Assembly (NCBI RefSeq): GCF_031198435.1
Contig: NZ_CP133548.1
Location: 682,001 to 746,000 of the forward strand
Direction: 5' to 3'
From: Pleionea litopenaei
Lineage (GTDB): Bacteria > Pseudomonadota > Gammaproteobacteria > Enterobacterales > Kangiellaceae
Length of the DNA: 64,000 nucleotides
Made by a program: the position numbers and the translations under genes. Shown here piece by piece: positions 1 through 8,443 of the stretch (the stretch's first letter is position 1; each line of letters opens with the position of its first letter). A model generated the notes under the pieces. The model was not told where the DNA came from, searched no databases, and saw nothing but the letters and a program-made list of their open reading frames with translations.

Positions 1-84
1 CACCTGGAGCGAGTGGAATCTAAAATTGCTGAGTTTAAGCAACTGAAATCACAGCTAGTAAACCTAAGAGATACTTTGTACTGG

Positions 85-958
85 TCAAGTCCAACCGGAC
101 ACTTTCTTTAGAGAGTTTTCATAGTTAATTGGCGATAAATCACCGTTACTAGAATGCAGCCTTTCGAGGTTGTAATACTTCATGTAAGCTGCGACATCTT
201 TTTTCATGTGTTCTCTGGTTGGTTGATGGACTTTTAAAATCCAGTCGTGCTTTAAACTACCAAAGAATCGCTCAACCACAGCATTGTCCCAACATGCGCC
301 AACGTCACCCATGCTAGCCCCTCATATTGTAACTGGCCAGCAATTTTCGATAGTGATTGCTGGTATATTGAGAGCCGCGGTCACTATGAAATACGCAGCC
401 TTTACTCGGCTGCCTCAAGTTATAGGCTTTCATTAACGCCTTGCTCACCAAGTCAGTCGTCATGCGTTTATCAATATGCCAGCCGACAATTCGTCTGGAA
501 TATAAATCCATGACAACCGCCAAGTACATCCAGCCTTCACCAGTCTTCAAATATGTCACATCACCGGCCCAAACTTCGTTCGGAGCAACTGGATTGAAGT
601 TTTGATTAAGCAAGTTATCAGCAACCGAATCGCTGTGTTTTCTTTTCGTTGTTACCTTATAAGCCAATCTTTGCGTCACAAATAGAGACAGTTCTTTCAT
701 TAATCGACTGACTCGCCATTCGCCAATTTCAAAACCTTCCTGGCGAAGTTTTTTTGTCATTTCTCGACGCCCAAGACTCTGCCTACTCTGCTCAAATAAG
801 CGTTTCATTCGATTCTTGATACGCCATTCATCCACATCAAATACGGGCTTTTCTCGATGCTTCCAGTCATAAAATGCTGATTTACTGACGTTTAGCAAGC
901 GACAGAGCATTCTGACAGGATAGTGACAGGCTTCTGACTCAATAAACTCATACTTCAC
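85..958 (-). pseudogene. IS3-family transposase OrfB, frameshifted (copy 1)
   Basis: OrfB carries the DDE integrase core. The first Asp lies in VWAGDVTYL and the second in HSDRGSQY. The Glu, in NAVVERFFGSLK, lies in a second frame. The frame closes at a TAG about 215 codons in and resumes one base over. An extra G in the run GAGGGGCTAGC explains this: dropping one G restores a continuous frame through the catalytic Glu. The start is a GTG overlapping the OrfA stop by 4 nt. The same lesion is present in all three copies, so none encodes a one-piece DDE domain. Confidence 0.85.
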
Positions 959-1245
959 TTCATTTCTTTTGCAAAGTATTGGCTGGCTTTTTTTAAAATC
1001 TCTTTTTCCATACGCAATTCTTTATTTTCTTTTCGAAGACGTAATAGTTCGGCTCTTTCATCTTCCGAAATAGAGCTTTCGCCTGCATCTGATTCTAGCT
1101 TTTCTTTCCAGCGATATAGCATATTCGTCGTAATTCCTAACGATTCAGCTGCTTTTGACACCGAATATCCCTGCTCAGTAACCAGAGCTACCGCATCTTC
1201 TTTAAAGCTTTGATCAAACTGTCGTCTTGACCTATTCTTGCTCAT
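955..1245 (-). CDS. IS3-family transposase OrfA (copy 1)
   Basis: This 96-aa protein has an N-terminal helix-turn-helix (about residues 8-50, with the WKEKLE recognition-helix end) and a C-terminal leucine-zipper helix (about 60-95). That is the usual layout of IS3 OrfA, which binds the element ends. Near its 3' end a run of seven adenines in the frame A-AAA-AAA is a typical programmed -1 slippage site. It would join OrfA to OrfB, whose frame is open from that point. The sequence is identical in all three copies in the window. Confidence 0.93.
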   Translation of the reverse strand: MSKNRSRRQFDQSFKEDAVALVTEQGYSVSKAAESLGITTNMLYRWKEKLESDAGESSISEDERAELLRLRKENKELRMEKEILKKASQYFAKEMK

Positions 1246-1442
1246 CGGTACACCTCAATAAGTTAATCTAATTATCTCTTATTTAAGTGTCCGGTGTCAT
1301 TAAACCACTACACTTGTTCGAATACTCATAAAGCAAAATATTGCGGAATTTTGAAGCAATTGTCTAAAAATCAGTAAATATCAAAAAAATTGCTCTGACT
1401 GTTGTGCTAACAGCATTACCTTAAAAAGAATAAAAAATTGCA

Positions 1443-4418
1443 ATGACAAGCATCTATGAAACCGCCTACCCAAGATTTAAATTAAACCTCTCCGAAAAAG
1501 ACATCAAAGAGGTTTATACACCGACCCCGGAAGAGCTTGAGTTAATTAATCGCCACGCCCATCAAACGATGGGCAAGTTGGGTCTGTTAATTAACTTGAA
1601 AGTCGTTCAACGCCTGGGCTACTTTGTTTCGGTCAAAAGCATCCCCAAAGCCATAGTTCAACACCTGGCAGTCTGCATTAACTTAAAACGCATTACGCTT
1701 TCCCAACTCACTCAATACGATCGTTCAGGCGCTAAACAGCGTCACATGAAGATCATCCGATCGCACCTTAATATTTTACCGTTTAATAAAACCGCCAAAA
1801 CCTTAGTTGAACAAATCTCAACAAAAGCAGCGAAAACCAAGAATGAATTGGCAGATATAGTGAATATCGTGATTGAAGAATTGGTGCGGCATCGCTTCGA
1901 ATTACCCGGATTTACCACCTTATTAAAAGCAGCCAAACAAGCAAGGCGTCAGATTAACAATCAGTGTTATCAATCCATTTACGAAAAGCTGACTGTCCAA
2001 GTAAGAAGTGAATTAGATACGTTATTGGAAAAAACATCCAGCGAGAGTGGTTGGCAACGGCTCAAACGTGAACCCAAGTCGCCCACTCAAAAAGAAGTCA
2101 AACGATTCATAAAGCACCTGCACTGGCTTCATTCGTTCATTGACGACTTACCGGACATCAACGATATTCCTGTGGCCAAATATCAGCTTTTTGTGCTGGA
2201 AGCACGTTCATTGGATATCGGTGATTTAAGTCGAGTAAAAGCCAGCAAACGGTATTGTTTGATGGTGGTTTTTATCCATGCTCAATTTAAAGCGGCGATG
2301 GATGACATTGCCGATATTTTAATTAAGAAAATTCGCTCGATGCACACCAAAGCGCAACAGCGCCTTCAGGCGTATCATCTGGAGCGAGTCAAAAGAATCG
2401 ATCAACTGATTGGTCAATTTAAGAATGTGATCAACGCTTATCAGGATGGTCAGTCGAATCGTCAAAAGGTTGATAATATTGAGCACGTATTCAATGGCAA
2501 AATGGAACAAGTTCTGTCGCAGTGTGAAGAACACCTTGCCTATGCAGGCAATAACTACTATCCATTCATGCTCTCCCAGTATCAATCATTGCGCCCAGTG
2601 CTGTTTAACTGCCTGGATATTTTGAATGTTCAATCCGCATCGAATGACGATTCGATGATTAAGGCGATTGAGTGGATGCAGGAGCATCGTAGCAGCCACA
2701 AAGAGTTTGTTTCGATCCTAAGTGATGGAGGATTAAGAAATCGCATCAACCTCAACTGGCTTCCCGAAAAATGGCGCAAGCTGGTGTTTAGTTTCCCGGA
2801 GGAAGGCTCTTCACGTTCGATGGTCCACCGAAAGTACCTGGAGCTTGCCATTTTTTCCCAAGTGATGAATGAGTTACTGTCGGCTGATTTGTTTGTCAAA
2901 GACAGCGACGCGCATATGGACTATCGCGAACAACTGGTTGATACAGAAACGTATGACAAGGAAGTGGAACACTATGGCGAACTGGTGGGTTTATCCACCG
3001 ATGCCGATGAATTCGTTTATGTCTTTAAGACCGAGCTGACAGAAACTGCTCTCTTAATCGATGAAAGTTTTCCGGAGAATGCATACGCAAGCTTCACCGA
3101 CAAGGGTTTGGTCGTCCACAAATACTCAAAAAATACCGACAAACAAGCCATCGAGCGAGTGGATGAACTCATCACCGAACGGCTGGAGAAAGTGAGCATA
3201 ATGGATGTGCTCGTGGACTCTGAAAAATGGCTCGATTTGTACAAAATGTTTAAGCCTATTTCTGGATTCGACAGTAAATTAGACGATCCAAGAAAACGAT
3301 TCATAACCACCTTATTTTGTTATGGTTGTAACCTGGGACCGTCGCAAACGGCTCGCTCAGTAAAAGGGCTGTCACGTAAACAGGTCGCCTGGTTGAATCT
3401 ACATTATGTTACCGAAGAGCGACTGGAAAAAGCGCTTGTCAGTGTTATCAATGCCTACAATCGATTTCAATTACCAGGTTTTTGGGGTTCCGGTAACAGT
3501 GCGTCGGCGGACGGAACCATGTGGAACGTTTACGAGGAGAACCTGATATCTGAATACCATATTCGATACGGAGGGTATGGGGGACTCGGCTATTACCATG
3601 TTTCAGATAAGTACATCGCATTGTTCAGTCATTTCATTCCCTGTGGAGTGTATGAAGCGATCTATATTCTCGACGGCTTACTCAAGAACGAGTCCGATAT
3701 TCAGCCCGATACGCTTCATGGTGATACGCAGGCACAAAGTACACCGGTATTTGGACTGGCTTATCTACTGGGAATCAACTTAATGCCCAGAATACGAGAC
3801 ATCAAAAAGCTGATCTTTTACCGGCCTGAAAAGGGTGTAAAGTACGAGCACATCAATTCACTGTTCGGTGAAGCGATAAATTGGGAGCTGATCAAAAAGC
3901 ATTTGCCGGACATGTTGCGAGTTGCGATCTCGATTAAAACAGGAAAAATCACAGCCTCAACCATTTTAAAACGTCTCGGTACTTACAGTCGTAAAAACAA
4001 ACTTTACTTTGCTTTCCGGGAACTGGGGCGGGCAGTGAGAACGAATTTTCTCTTAAAATTCATTGGTGATATTGAGTTACGGCATACCATCAACGCCGCA
4101 ACTAATAAAAGTGAAGAATTCAATGGATTCACTAAGTGGTTATTCTTTGGTGGTGAAGGCATGATTGCTGAAAATCTAAGGTATGAACAGCGGAAAATTA
4201 TCAAATACAATCAGCTGGTCGCTAACCTGGTGATTCTGTATAACGTCGATGAAATGACCAAAATTCTGAATCAATTAAAACAAGAAGGGTATGAAATAAC
4301 GGATGCTATATTGGCTGGGTTATCGCCGTACCGTACCAATCATATCAACAGGTTTGGGGATTACACCTTGGATCTAAAACGCAAGGTAGCGCCAATGAAC
4401 TACAAAATAAAAATATAA
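1443..4418 (+). CDS. tnpA: Tn3-family transposase TnpA
   Basis: This 991-aa protein has the length and architecture of Tn3-family TnpA: an N-terminal DNA-binding region (DUF4158-like, about residues 1-170), a long helical middle and a C-terminal DDE domain. Candidate catalytic residues are all present: Asp690 in SADGTMW, Asp761 in LHGDTQAQS and Glu891 in NKSEEFNGF. It would carry out replicative transposition by joining transposon ends into a cointegrate. It lies 66 bp downstream of the broken MerR regulator, as in metal-resistance transposons, so the rest of the cargo probably lies left of the window. No resolvase gene or convincing terminal repeat pair is visible here. Confidence 0.93.
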   Translation: MTSIYETAYPRFKLNLSEKDIKEVYTPTPEELELINRHAHQTMGKLGLLINLKVVQRLGYFVSVKSIPKAIVQHLAVCINLKRITLSQLTQYDRSGAKQRHMKIIRSHLNILPFNKTAKTLVEQISTKAAKTKNELADIVNIVIEELVRHRFELPGFTTLLKAAKQARRQINNQCYQSIYEKLTVQVRSELDTLLEKTSSESGWQRLKREPKSPTQKEVKRFIKHLHWLHSFIDDLPDINDIPVAKYQLFVLEARSLDIGDLSRVKASKRYCLMVVFIHAQFKAAMDDIADILIKKIRSMHTKAQQRLQAYHLERVKRIDQLIGQFKNVINAYQDGQSNRQKVDNIEHVFNGKMEQVLSQCEEHLAYAGNNYYPFMLSQYQSLRPVLFNCLDILNVQSASNDDSMIKAIEWMQEHRSSHKEFVSILSDGGLRNRINLNWLPEKWRKLVFSFPEEGSSRSMVHRKYLELAIFSQVMNELLSADLFVKDSDAHMDYREQLVDTETYDKEVEHYGELVGLSTDADEFVYVFKTELTETALLIDESFPENAYASFTDKGLVVHKYSKNTDKQAIERVDELITERLEKVSIMDVLVDSEKWLDLYKMFKPISGFDSKLDDPRKRFITTLFCYGCNLGPSQTARSVKGLSRKQVAWLNLHYVTEERLEKALVSVINAYNRFQLPGFWGSGNSASADGTMWNVYEENLISEYHIRYGGYGGLGYYHVSDKYIALFSHFIPCGVYEAIYILDGLLKNESDIQPDTLHGDTQAQSTPVFGLAYLLGINLMPRIRDIKKLIFYRPEKGVKYEHINSLFGEAINWELIKKHLPDMLRVAISIKTGKITASTILKRLGTYSRKNKLYFAFRELGRAVRTNFLLKFIGDIELRHTINAATNKSEEFNGFTKWLFFGGEGMIAENLRYEQRKIIKYNQLVANLVILYNVDEMTKILNQLKQEGYEITDAILAGLSPYRTNHINRFGDYTLDLKRKVAPMNYKIKI

Positions 4419-4431
4419 TTAAATTAATGAG

Positions 4432-4797
4432 TTACAAGCGAAGTGGCTGCATTTGATCGTAATCCCGGCCAACCCTCAATTTATTAAACTCATTAATGAG
4501 AAAGCTTACCGTCTTACGTTGATACTGGGTTTTCGATCGCTTCATCGCATCAGCACCCTTGGTATAGGCTGCTGGCAATGAAAGAACTTCAAGTAGTTTG
4601 AACTGAGTGCCACGATTTAAAAGTTGAGCCACTTCCTTAACTTGAAGTAGGGCAATTTCCTGAGCTCGAAGTCCTAACTTAAAGCTAACTTGCATGATCG
4701 CAGTGTTTTTCTCAGGATGGCGGTGCTGTTGAATTACCTCAAACAGGTGCCGCTTTTGGGCAGGAGTGAGAACTCGGGCTTGACCTGATCTAGGCAT
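4432..4797 (-). pseudogene. Tyrosine recombinase fragment (N-terminal part)
   Basis: The 121-aa product resembles the start of a small phage-type integrase: LTPAQKRHLFEVIQQHR, then a GLRAQEIALLQ box that fits the first catalytic Arg region of tyrosine recombinases. The second half, with the HxxR motif and the Tyr nucleophile, is missing. The last 15 or so residues look unrelated to an integrase and are probably encoded by the adjoining transposon end, since the gene stops only 13 bp from the convergent tnpA stop. I read it as an integrase truncated by arrival of the Tn3-type element. It is unlikely to be active. Confidence 0.6.
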
Positions 4798-5113
4798 GAT
4801 TGTGACTCAAAATAGGGGCTTTAATAATCCGTAATAATGATATTTTAACGGATTATACTGAGAGGGCTAACGATTTTTTCATATTTCTTATTTTATCTAA
4901 TTCAGATTAAGCTAGTTGAATCAGCTCAAATAGAGCGAGCTTTATTTCGTCCTTTTCAGATAAAACTGGTACATCTTGAACTTCGTCAGTAACACGCAAA
5001 GTCTCATCTGTTAAGCCTTTTAAGATTTGAGAGTTTTCAAGATCAGTGTAGTGGTTTAATGACACCGGACACTTAAATAAGAGATAATTAGATTAACTTA
5101 TTGAGGTGTACCG

Positions 5114-5404
5114 ATGAGCAAGAATAGGTCAAGACGACAGTTTGATCAAAGCTTTAAAGAAGATGCGGTAGCTCTGGTTACTGAGCAGGGATATTCGGTG
5201 TCAAAAGCAGCTGAATCGTTAGGAATTACGACGAATATGCTATATCGCTGGAAAGAAAAGCTAGAATCAGATGCAGGCGAAAGCTCTATTTCGGAAGATG
5301 AAAGAGCCGAACTATTACGTCTTCGAAAAGAAAATAAAGAATTGCGTATGGAAAAAGAGATTTTAAAAAAAGCCAGCCAATACTTTGCAAAAGAAATGAA
5401 GTGA
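5114..5404 (+). CDS. IS3-family transposase OrfA (copy 2)
   Basis: Identical to the OrfA of copy 1. The slippery heptamer A-AAA-AAA is at 5365-5371. After a -1 shift the frame is open into orfB with no stop before the GTG at 5401. Confidence 0.93.
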   Translation: MSKNRSRRQFDQSFKEDAVALVTEQGYSVSKAAESLGITTNMLYRWKEKLESDAGESSISEDERAELLRLRKENKELRMEKEILKKASQYFAKEMK

Positions 5405-6274
5405 AGTATGAGTTTATTGAGTCAGAAGCCTGTCACTATCCTGTCAGAATGCTCTGTCGCTTGCTAAACGTCAGTAAATCAGCATTTTATGACTGGAAGC
5501 ATCGAGAAAAGCCCGTATTTGATGTGGATGAATGGCGTATCAAGAATCGAATGAAACGCTTATTTGAGCAGAGTAGGCAGAGTCTTGGGCGTCGAGAAAT
5601 GACAAAAAAACTTCGCCAGGAAGGTTTTGAAATTGGCGAATGGCGAGTCAGTCGATTAATGAAAGAACTGTCTCTATTTGTGACGCAAAGATTGGCTTAT
5701 AAGGTAACAACGAAAAGAAAACACAGCGATTCGGTTGCTGATAACTTGCTTAATCAAAACTTCAATCCAGTTGCTCCGAACGAAGTTTGGGCCGGTGATG
5801 TGACATATTTGAAGACTGGTGAAGGCTGGATGTACTTGGCGGTTGTCATGGATTTATATTCCAGACGAATTGTCGGCTGGCATATTGATAAACGCATGAC
5901 GACTGACTTGGTGAGCAAGGCGTTAATGAAAGCCTATAACTTGAGGCAGCCGAGTAAAGGCTGCGTATTTCATAGTGACCGCGGCTCTCAATATACCAGC
6001 AATCACTATCGAAAATTGCTGGCCAGTTACAATATGAGGGGCTAGCATGGGTGACGTTGGCGCATGTTGGGACAATGCTGTGGTTGAGCGATTCTTTGGT
6101 AGTTTAAAGCACGACTGGATTTTAAAAGTCCATCAACCAACCAGAGAACACATGAAAAAAGATGTCGCAGCTTACATGAAGTATTACAACCTCGAAAGGC
6201 TGCATTCTAGTAACGGTGATTTATCGCCAATTAACTATGAAAACTCTCTAAAGAAAGTGTCCGGTTGGACTTGA
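5401..6274 (+). pseudogene. IS3-family transposase OrfB, frameshifted (copy 2)
   Basis: Same structure as in copy 1. The first frame ends at the TAG 6043-6045. The second frame, carrying the catalytic Glu and C-terminus, restarts at an ATG at 6047. The extra G lies in the run just before the TAG. Confidence 0.85.
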
Positions 6275-6449
6275 CCAGTACACAGAGACGCTTCTAAAGT
6301 CAAAACCTCCCATACCAGAATAATAAATCCAGTGGAAACCTCCAAAACGATCTTTACCCAAACGAATAGGTGCCGGTTTTGTATTGGCCAGGCGTGTAAT
6401 TTTAGCTTCAATTGTTTCGGTACTGGTCATATCAGAACACTCTTGGTGC

Positions 6450-6743
6450 TTATTTACGCATAAACTTATCTAAGTAGCTTATAGAAGAATTAAAATGTTT
6501 ATTAGGAGTTACCATCCAATGCTGCATTAACTTTTCGCTATGACCAACCAAGGCACAGACTTCCTTATAGACTTGAACTTCAAGCAATGTTTTTTGAACA
6601 GCTTTTCGTTGGAGAATGGCCGAATCACTTTTTGTCTTATTTAATTCTGACGCAGTGATTCCGATAGATAGTGCAGTAGCTTCATCAGAAAGGCCTAGCT
6701 TCAACGAGCCTTTCGTTATCAAATTTAAGTCCGAATCAACCAT
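6450..6743 (-). CDS. Xre/MbcA/ParS-type antitoxin-like protein (tentative)
   Basis: The product is 97 aa from the ATG at 6743. An upstream in-frame GTG exists, but the AAGG ribosome-site sequence suits the ATG better. The middle region LGLSDEATALSIGITASELN resembles a degenerate helix-turn-helix. The C-terminal half, around VCALVGHSEKLMQHWMVTPN, resembles the DUF2384 toxin-binding fold of Xre/MbcA/ParS antitoxins, but the match is weak. It precedes the IS-split gene of about 94 aa by 19 bp. A two-gene stability module fits the mobile context. If so, the IS has broken the partner. The identity is inference. Confidence 0.45.
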   Translation of the reverse strand: MVDSDLNLITKGSLKLGLSDEATALSIGITASELNKTKSDSAILQRKAVQKTLLEVQVYKEVCALVGHSEKLMQHWMVTPNKHFNSSISYLDKFMRK

Positions 6744-6901
6744 CAAGTGAGACACCTTTTATTATCCATAAATAGGCATCAGTTATATCTACGGACGCCT
6801 AACAAAGTCCAGTATTAGTTAGGATCATCGATTTCATACTTTTTCGTAAAATTTCACATAGTTAAGTAATAAATCTCCATACATTTATGTAAACGTCCAA
6901 A

Positions 6902-6926
6902 AGGCTCATAACGAGCCTCTTTTCTT
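6902..6926. terminator. Hairpin with T-rich tails on both sides
   Basis: AGGCTC-ATAAC-GAGCCT forms a 6-bp stem with a 5-nt loop. On the plus strand it is followed by CTTTTCTT, and on the minus strand by TTTTGG. It lies between the antitoxin-like gene and the recombinase block and could act in either direction. Confidence 0.5.
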
Positions 6927-6971
6927 CGGCCCTATATGCGCATAATATATATTATGTTAAATAACCTGTAT

Positions 6972-7007
6972 GGGTTAATCTAGTTCATAACCATTTTAGA
7001 TTAACCC
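6972..7007. repeat. 11-bp perfect inverted repeat upstream of the recombinase block
   Basis: GGGTTAATCTA (6972-6982) is matched by its exact reverse complement (6997-7007) across a 14-bp spacer. No coding frame covers it. It may be a regulator or recombinase binding site at the island edge; the role is inferred from position. Confidence 0.5.
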
Positions 7008-7020
7008 TAAATCAATAACT

Positions 7021-7092
7021 TATCTATTTACCCCTTCACAATGTAAACACTACTATCTGTAACGGATAATTTCTTCATATTGTAAATAGATA
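7021..7092. repeat. 11-bp perfect inverted repeat ending just before the first recombinase gene
   Basis: TATCTATTTAC (7021-7031) and GTAAATAGATA (7082-7092) are exact reverse complements 50 bp apart. The right arm ends 10 bp before the ATG at 7103, covering the expected promoter and ribosome-site region. It could autoregulate the recombinase operon or be an arm-type recombinase site. Confidence 0.5.
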
Positions 7093-7102
7093 GGATATTT
7101 AA

Positions 7103-8443
7103 ATGTATTCAATTAAGAGATTTAAATTTAGGAATAATGACGCGTGTTTGCTGTTTGATGACATTAATCCGGTGATGTATGCGTTACTCTACTTTTCAGA
7201 TCGATTAACCTCAAAAGCGCCATCCACACAATATGCATCATTCCAGGCGATAAAACTGTTCTATCAATATTGGTATGCCAAATTCGGTGTATCTTTTTGT
7301 AACTCATTCTATCAAGCCGATCATAATCCAGAACTCGCCGTGATTGAATTTACAGATTTCTACAACGGATTATGTTCTAGAAATCCTAGTCATTTGAACG
7401 AAAATACTCAAATGAGTCCCCAAACCGCCGATATTAGAGCCAAGGCGGTTATTCAGTTTTTAGAGTATTTAGTCGATAGATATATCTCTGGATATTACTT
7501 AGATGAACCTGCTCAGTCTATAAACGAACGAAGAAATTGCCTTGTTAGAAAACTGAAAAGCCATCGTGAGTCTATTAAAACTGGGAACCATTCCGTTTTC
7601 GGACGTCCCTCACAATATATGTTCAAGTCGCTTTCCAGAGAAATGGTAGCGGAAATATATCGAATTATTCAACCTGACAATCTTAAAAAGAAAAATAACC
7701 TTAATCCTTTCAAACGAAAAGATATTCAACTAAGAAACTTTCTTATCATCAGATTGCTCCTGAACTATGGCTTGAGGGTTGGTGAATTATTATTACTCGA
7801 AAAACAATCTATAAAAACCAATATAACGAACAGTAGTTACAATCTTATAATCTCGAATTTATCTGATGTATCAGAAGACCCAAGACGAATTCGACCGAGA
7901 ATTAAAAGTAGTTATTCTGTACGAGTTATTGAATTAGAAAAGTCTGATTATGAATTTTTGATGATTTACATGCATGAAATAAGATCTCAACAATGCAAGC
8001 ACCAGATACTTTTTTCATCCCAAAACACACCGTTCTCCCCTTTAACTTACGAATCCATAAGAGCCGTTTTTAAAGGTATTGATAGAGTTTTTTCTGTAGA
8101 AAGTCCCGAGTTCAAAGATTCAAACTATGTTGACTCTATCGAGTCTTTCACGCCACACGTTGCTCGTCATACTTGGGCAACAATGACGTTAAGCTACCTT
8201 TATAAACGTATTGAAAGTGAGCGTGTATTTAAACAGCGCACTATTCACTCTAATCAAAGCTCAGTACGAATAATGGACGAAGCAAAAGAACAGCTAAGGA
8301 CAATGGGAGGTTGGTCTTTGAAAAGCGCTATGCCAGATCGATATGCAAAAAGATTTCTTTCAGAACAAGCTAATAAATCGAATATCCAACGCATTCAAGC
8401 AGACCTGTCATTTGGATTGGCTTTAGAAAAACAGGAGCAATAA
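7103..8443 (+). CDS. Tyrosine-type recombinase/integrase (446 aa)
   Basis: This is the first of three consecutive recombinase genes. A SAM-like N-terminal domain (about residues 25-130) is followed by a catalytic domain. Its first Arg is Arg225 in NYGLRVGELLLL. The HxxR motif lies in TPHVARHTWAT, the His/Trp position is GGW, and the likely Tyr nucleophile is in DRYAKRF. The full set is present, so the enzyme may be active in site-specific strand exchange. It abuts the next gene with no gap (TAA then ATG), which indicates an operon. The order of several recombinases plus a small protein recalls Tn554 TnpA-TnpB-TnpC, recombinase-in-trio elements and gamma-mobile-trio islands. Confidence 0.85.
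   Translation: MYSIKRFKFRNNDACLLFDDINPVMYALLYFSDRLTSKAPSTQYASFQAIKLFYQYWYAKFGVSFCNSFYQADHNPELAVIEFTDFYNGLCSRNPSHLNENTQMSPQTADIRAKAVIQFLEYLVDRYISGYYLDEPAQSINERRNCLVRKLKSHRESIKTGNHSVFGRPSQYMFKSLSREMVAEIYRIIQPDNLKKKNNLNPFKRKDIQLRNFLIIRLLLNYGLRVGELLLLEKQSIKTNITNSSYNLIISNLSDVSEDPRRIRPRIKSSYSVRVIELEKSDYEFLMIYMHEIRSQQCKHQILFSSQNTPFSPLTYESIRAVFKGIDRVFSVESPEFKDSNYVDSIESFTPHVARHTWATMTLSYLYKRIESERVFKQRTIHSNQSSVRIMDEAKEQLRTMGGWSLKSAMPDRYAKRFLSEQANKSNIQRIQADLSFGLALEKQEQ

Larger units (their letters stand above)
77..1312 (-). mobile_element. IS3-family insertion sequence, copy 1 (1236 bp)
   Basis: The element has 28-bp imperfect terminal inverted repeats beginning TGTA and sharing ACCGGACACTT at their inner ends. 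It is flanked by the 3-bp direct repeat ctt (74-76 and 1313-1315). Two identical copies lie at 5047-6282 and 11733-12968. It encodes orfA and a frameshifted orfB on the minus strand and interrupts a MerR-type regulator gene. Confidence 0.95.
1..1377 (+). pseudogene. MerR-family metal regulator, C-terminal end, split by IS copy 1
   Basis: Bases 1-76 read as an open frame that runs into the insertion sequence at 77. If the element and one copy of the ctt target duplication (1313-1315) are removed, the frame continues without a break to a TAA at 1375-1377. The restored tail is a coiled-coil dimerisation helix (HLERVESKIAEFKQL) followed by TC-x8-CGILKQLS. A Cys pair with that spacing ahead of an IL-x-L motif is typical of ZntR/CadR-type MerR activators, where the cysteines bind Zn, Cd or Pb. 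The N-terminal DNA-binding domain lies outside the window. The IS separates the metal-binding cysteines from the rest, so the allele is probably inactive. The metal specificity is inferred from cysteine spacing only. Confidence 0.7.
5047..6282 (+). mobile_element. IS3-family insertion sequence, copy 2 (1236 bp)
   Basis: This is identical to copy 1 but in the opposite orientation. It is flanked by the 3-bp duplication cag (5044-5046 and 6283-6285). Together with copy 1 it brackets the Tn3 tnpA and the integrase fragment in inverted orientation. Each copy has its own target duplication, so the pair arose from separate insertions rather than as one composite transposon. Confidence 0.95.
4907..6430 (-). 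pseudogene. Small unknown gene (~94 aa) split by IS copy 2
   Basis: The first 49 codons lie at 6430-6284, beginning MTSTETIEAKITRL. The remaining 45 codons lie beyond the IS at 5043-4907, ending in FELIQLA before a TAA at 4907-4909. Removing the IS and one copy of the cag duplication joins the halves in frame at RSVS-DLEN. The intact product would be soluble and acidic towards its C-terminus. I do not recognise the family. It starts 19 bp after the antitoxin-like gene at 6450-6743 on the same strand, which suggests a two-gene operon, perhaps a toxin-antitoxin pair. Confidence 0.7.

Noticed and set aside
1313-1442. Left terminal repeat of the Tn3 element directly before tnpA
   Set aside because: The region encodes the end of the MerR-type gene and shows no match to the sequence after tnpA. 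The left end must lie outside the window.
77-6282. Composite transposon formed by IS copies 1 and 2
   Set aside because: Each copy has its own 3-bp duplication (ctt and cag), which shows independent insertion. A composite element would share one duplication at its outer ends.
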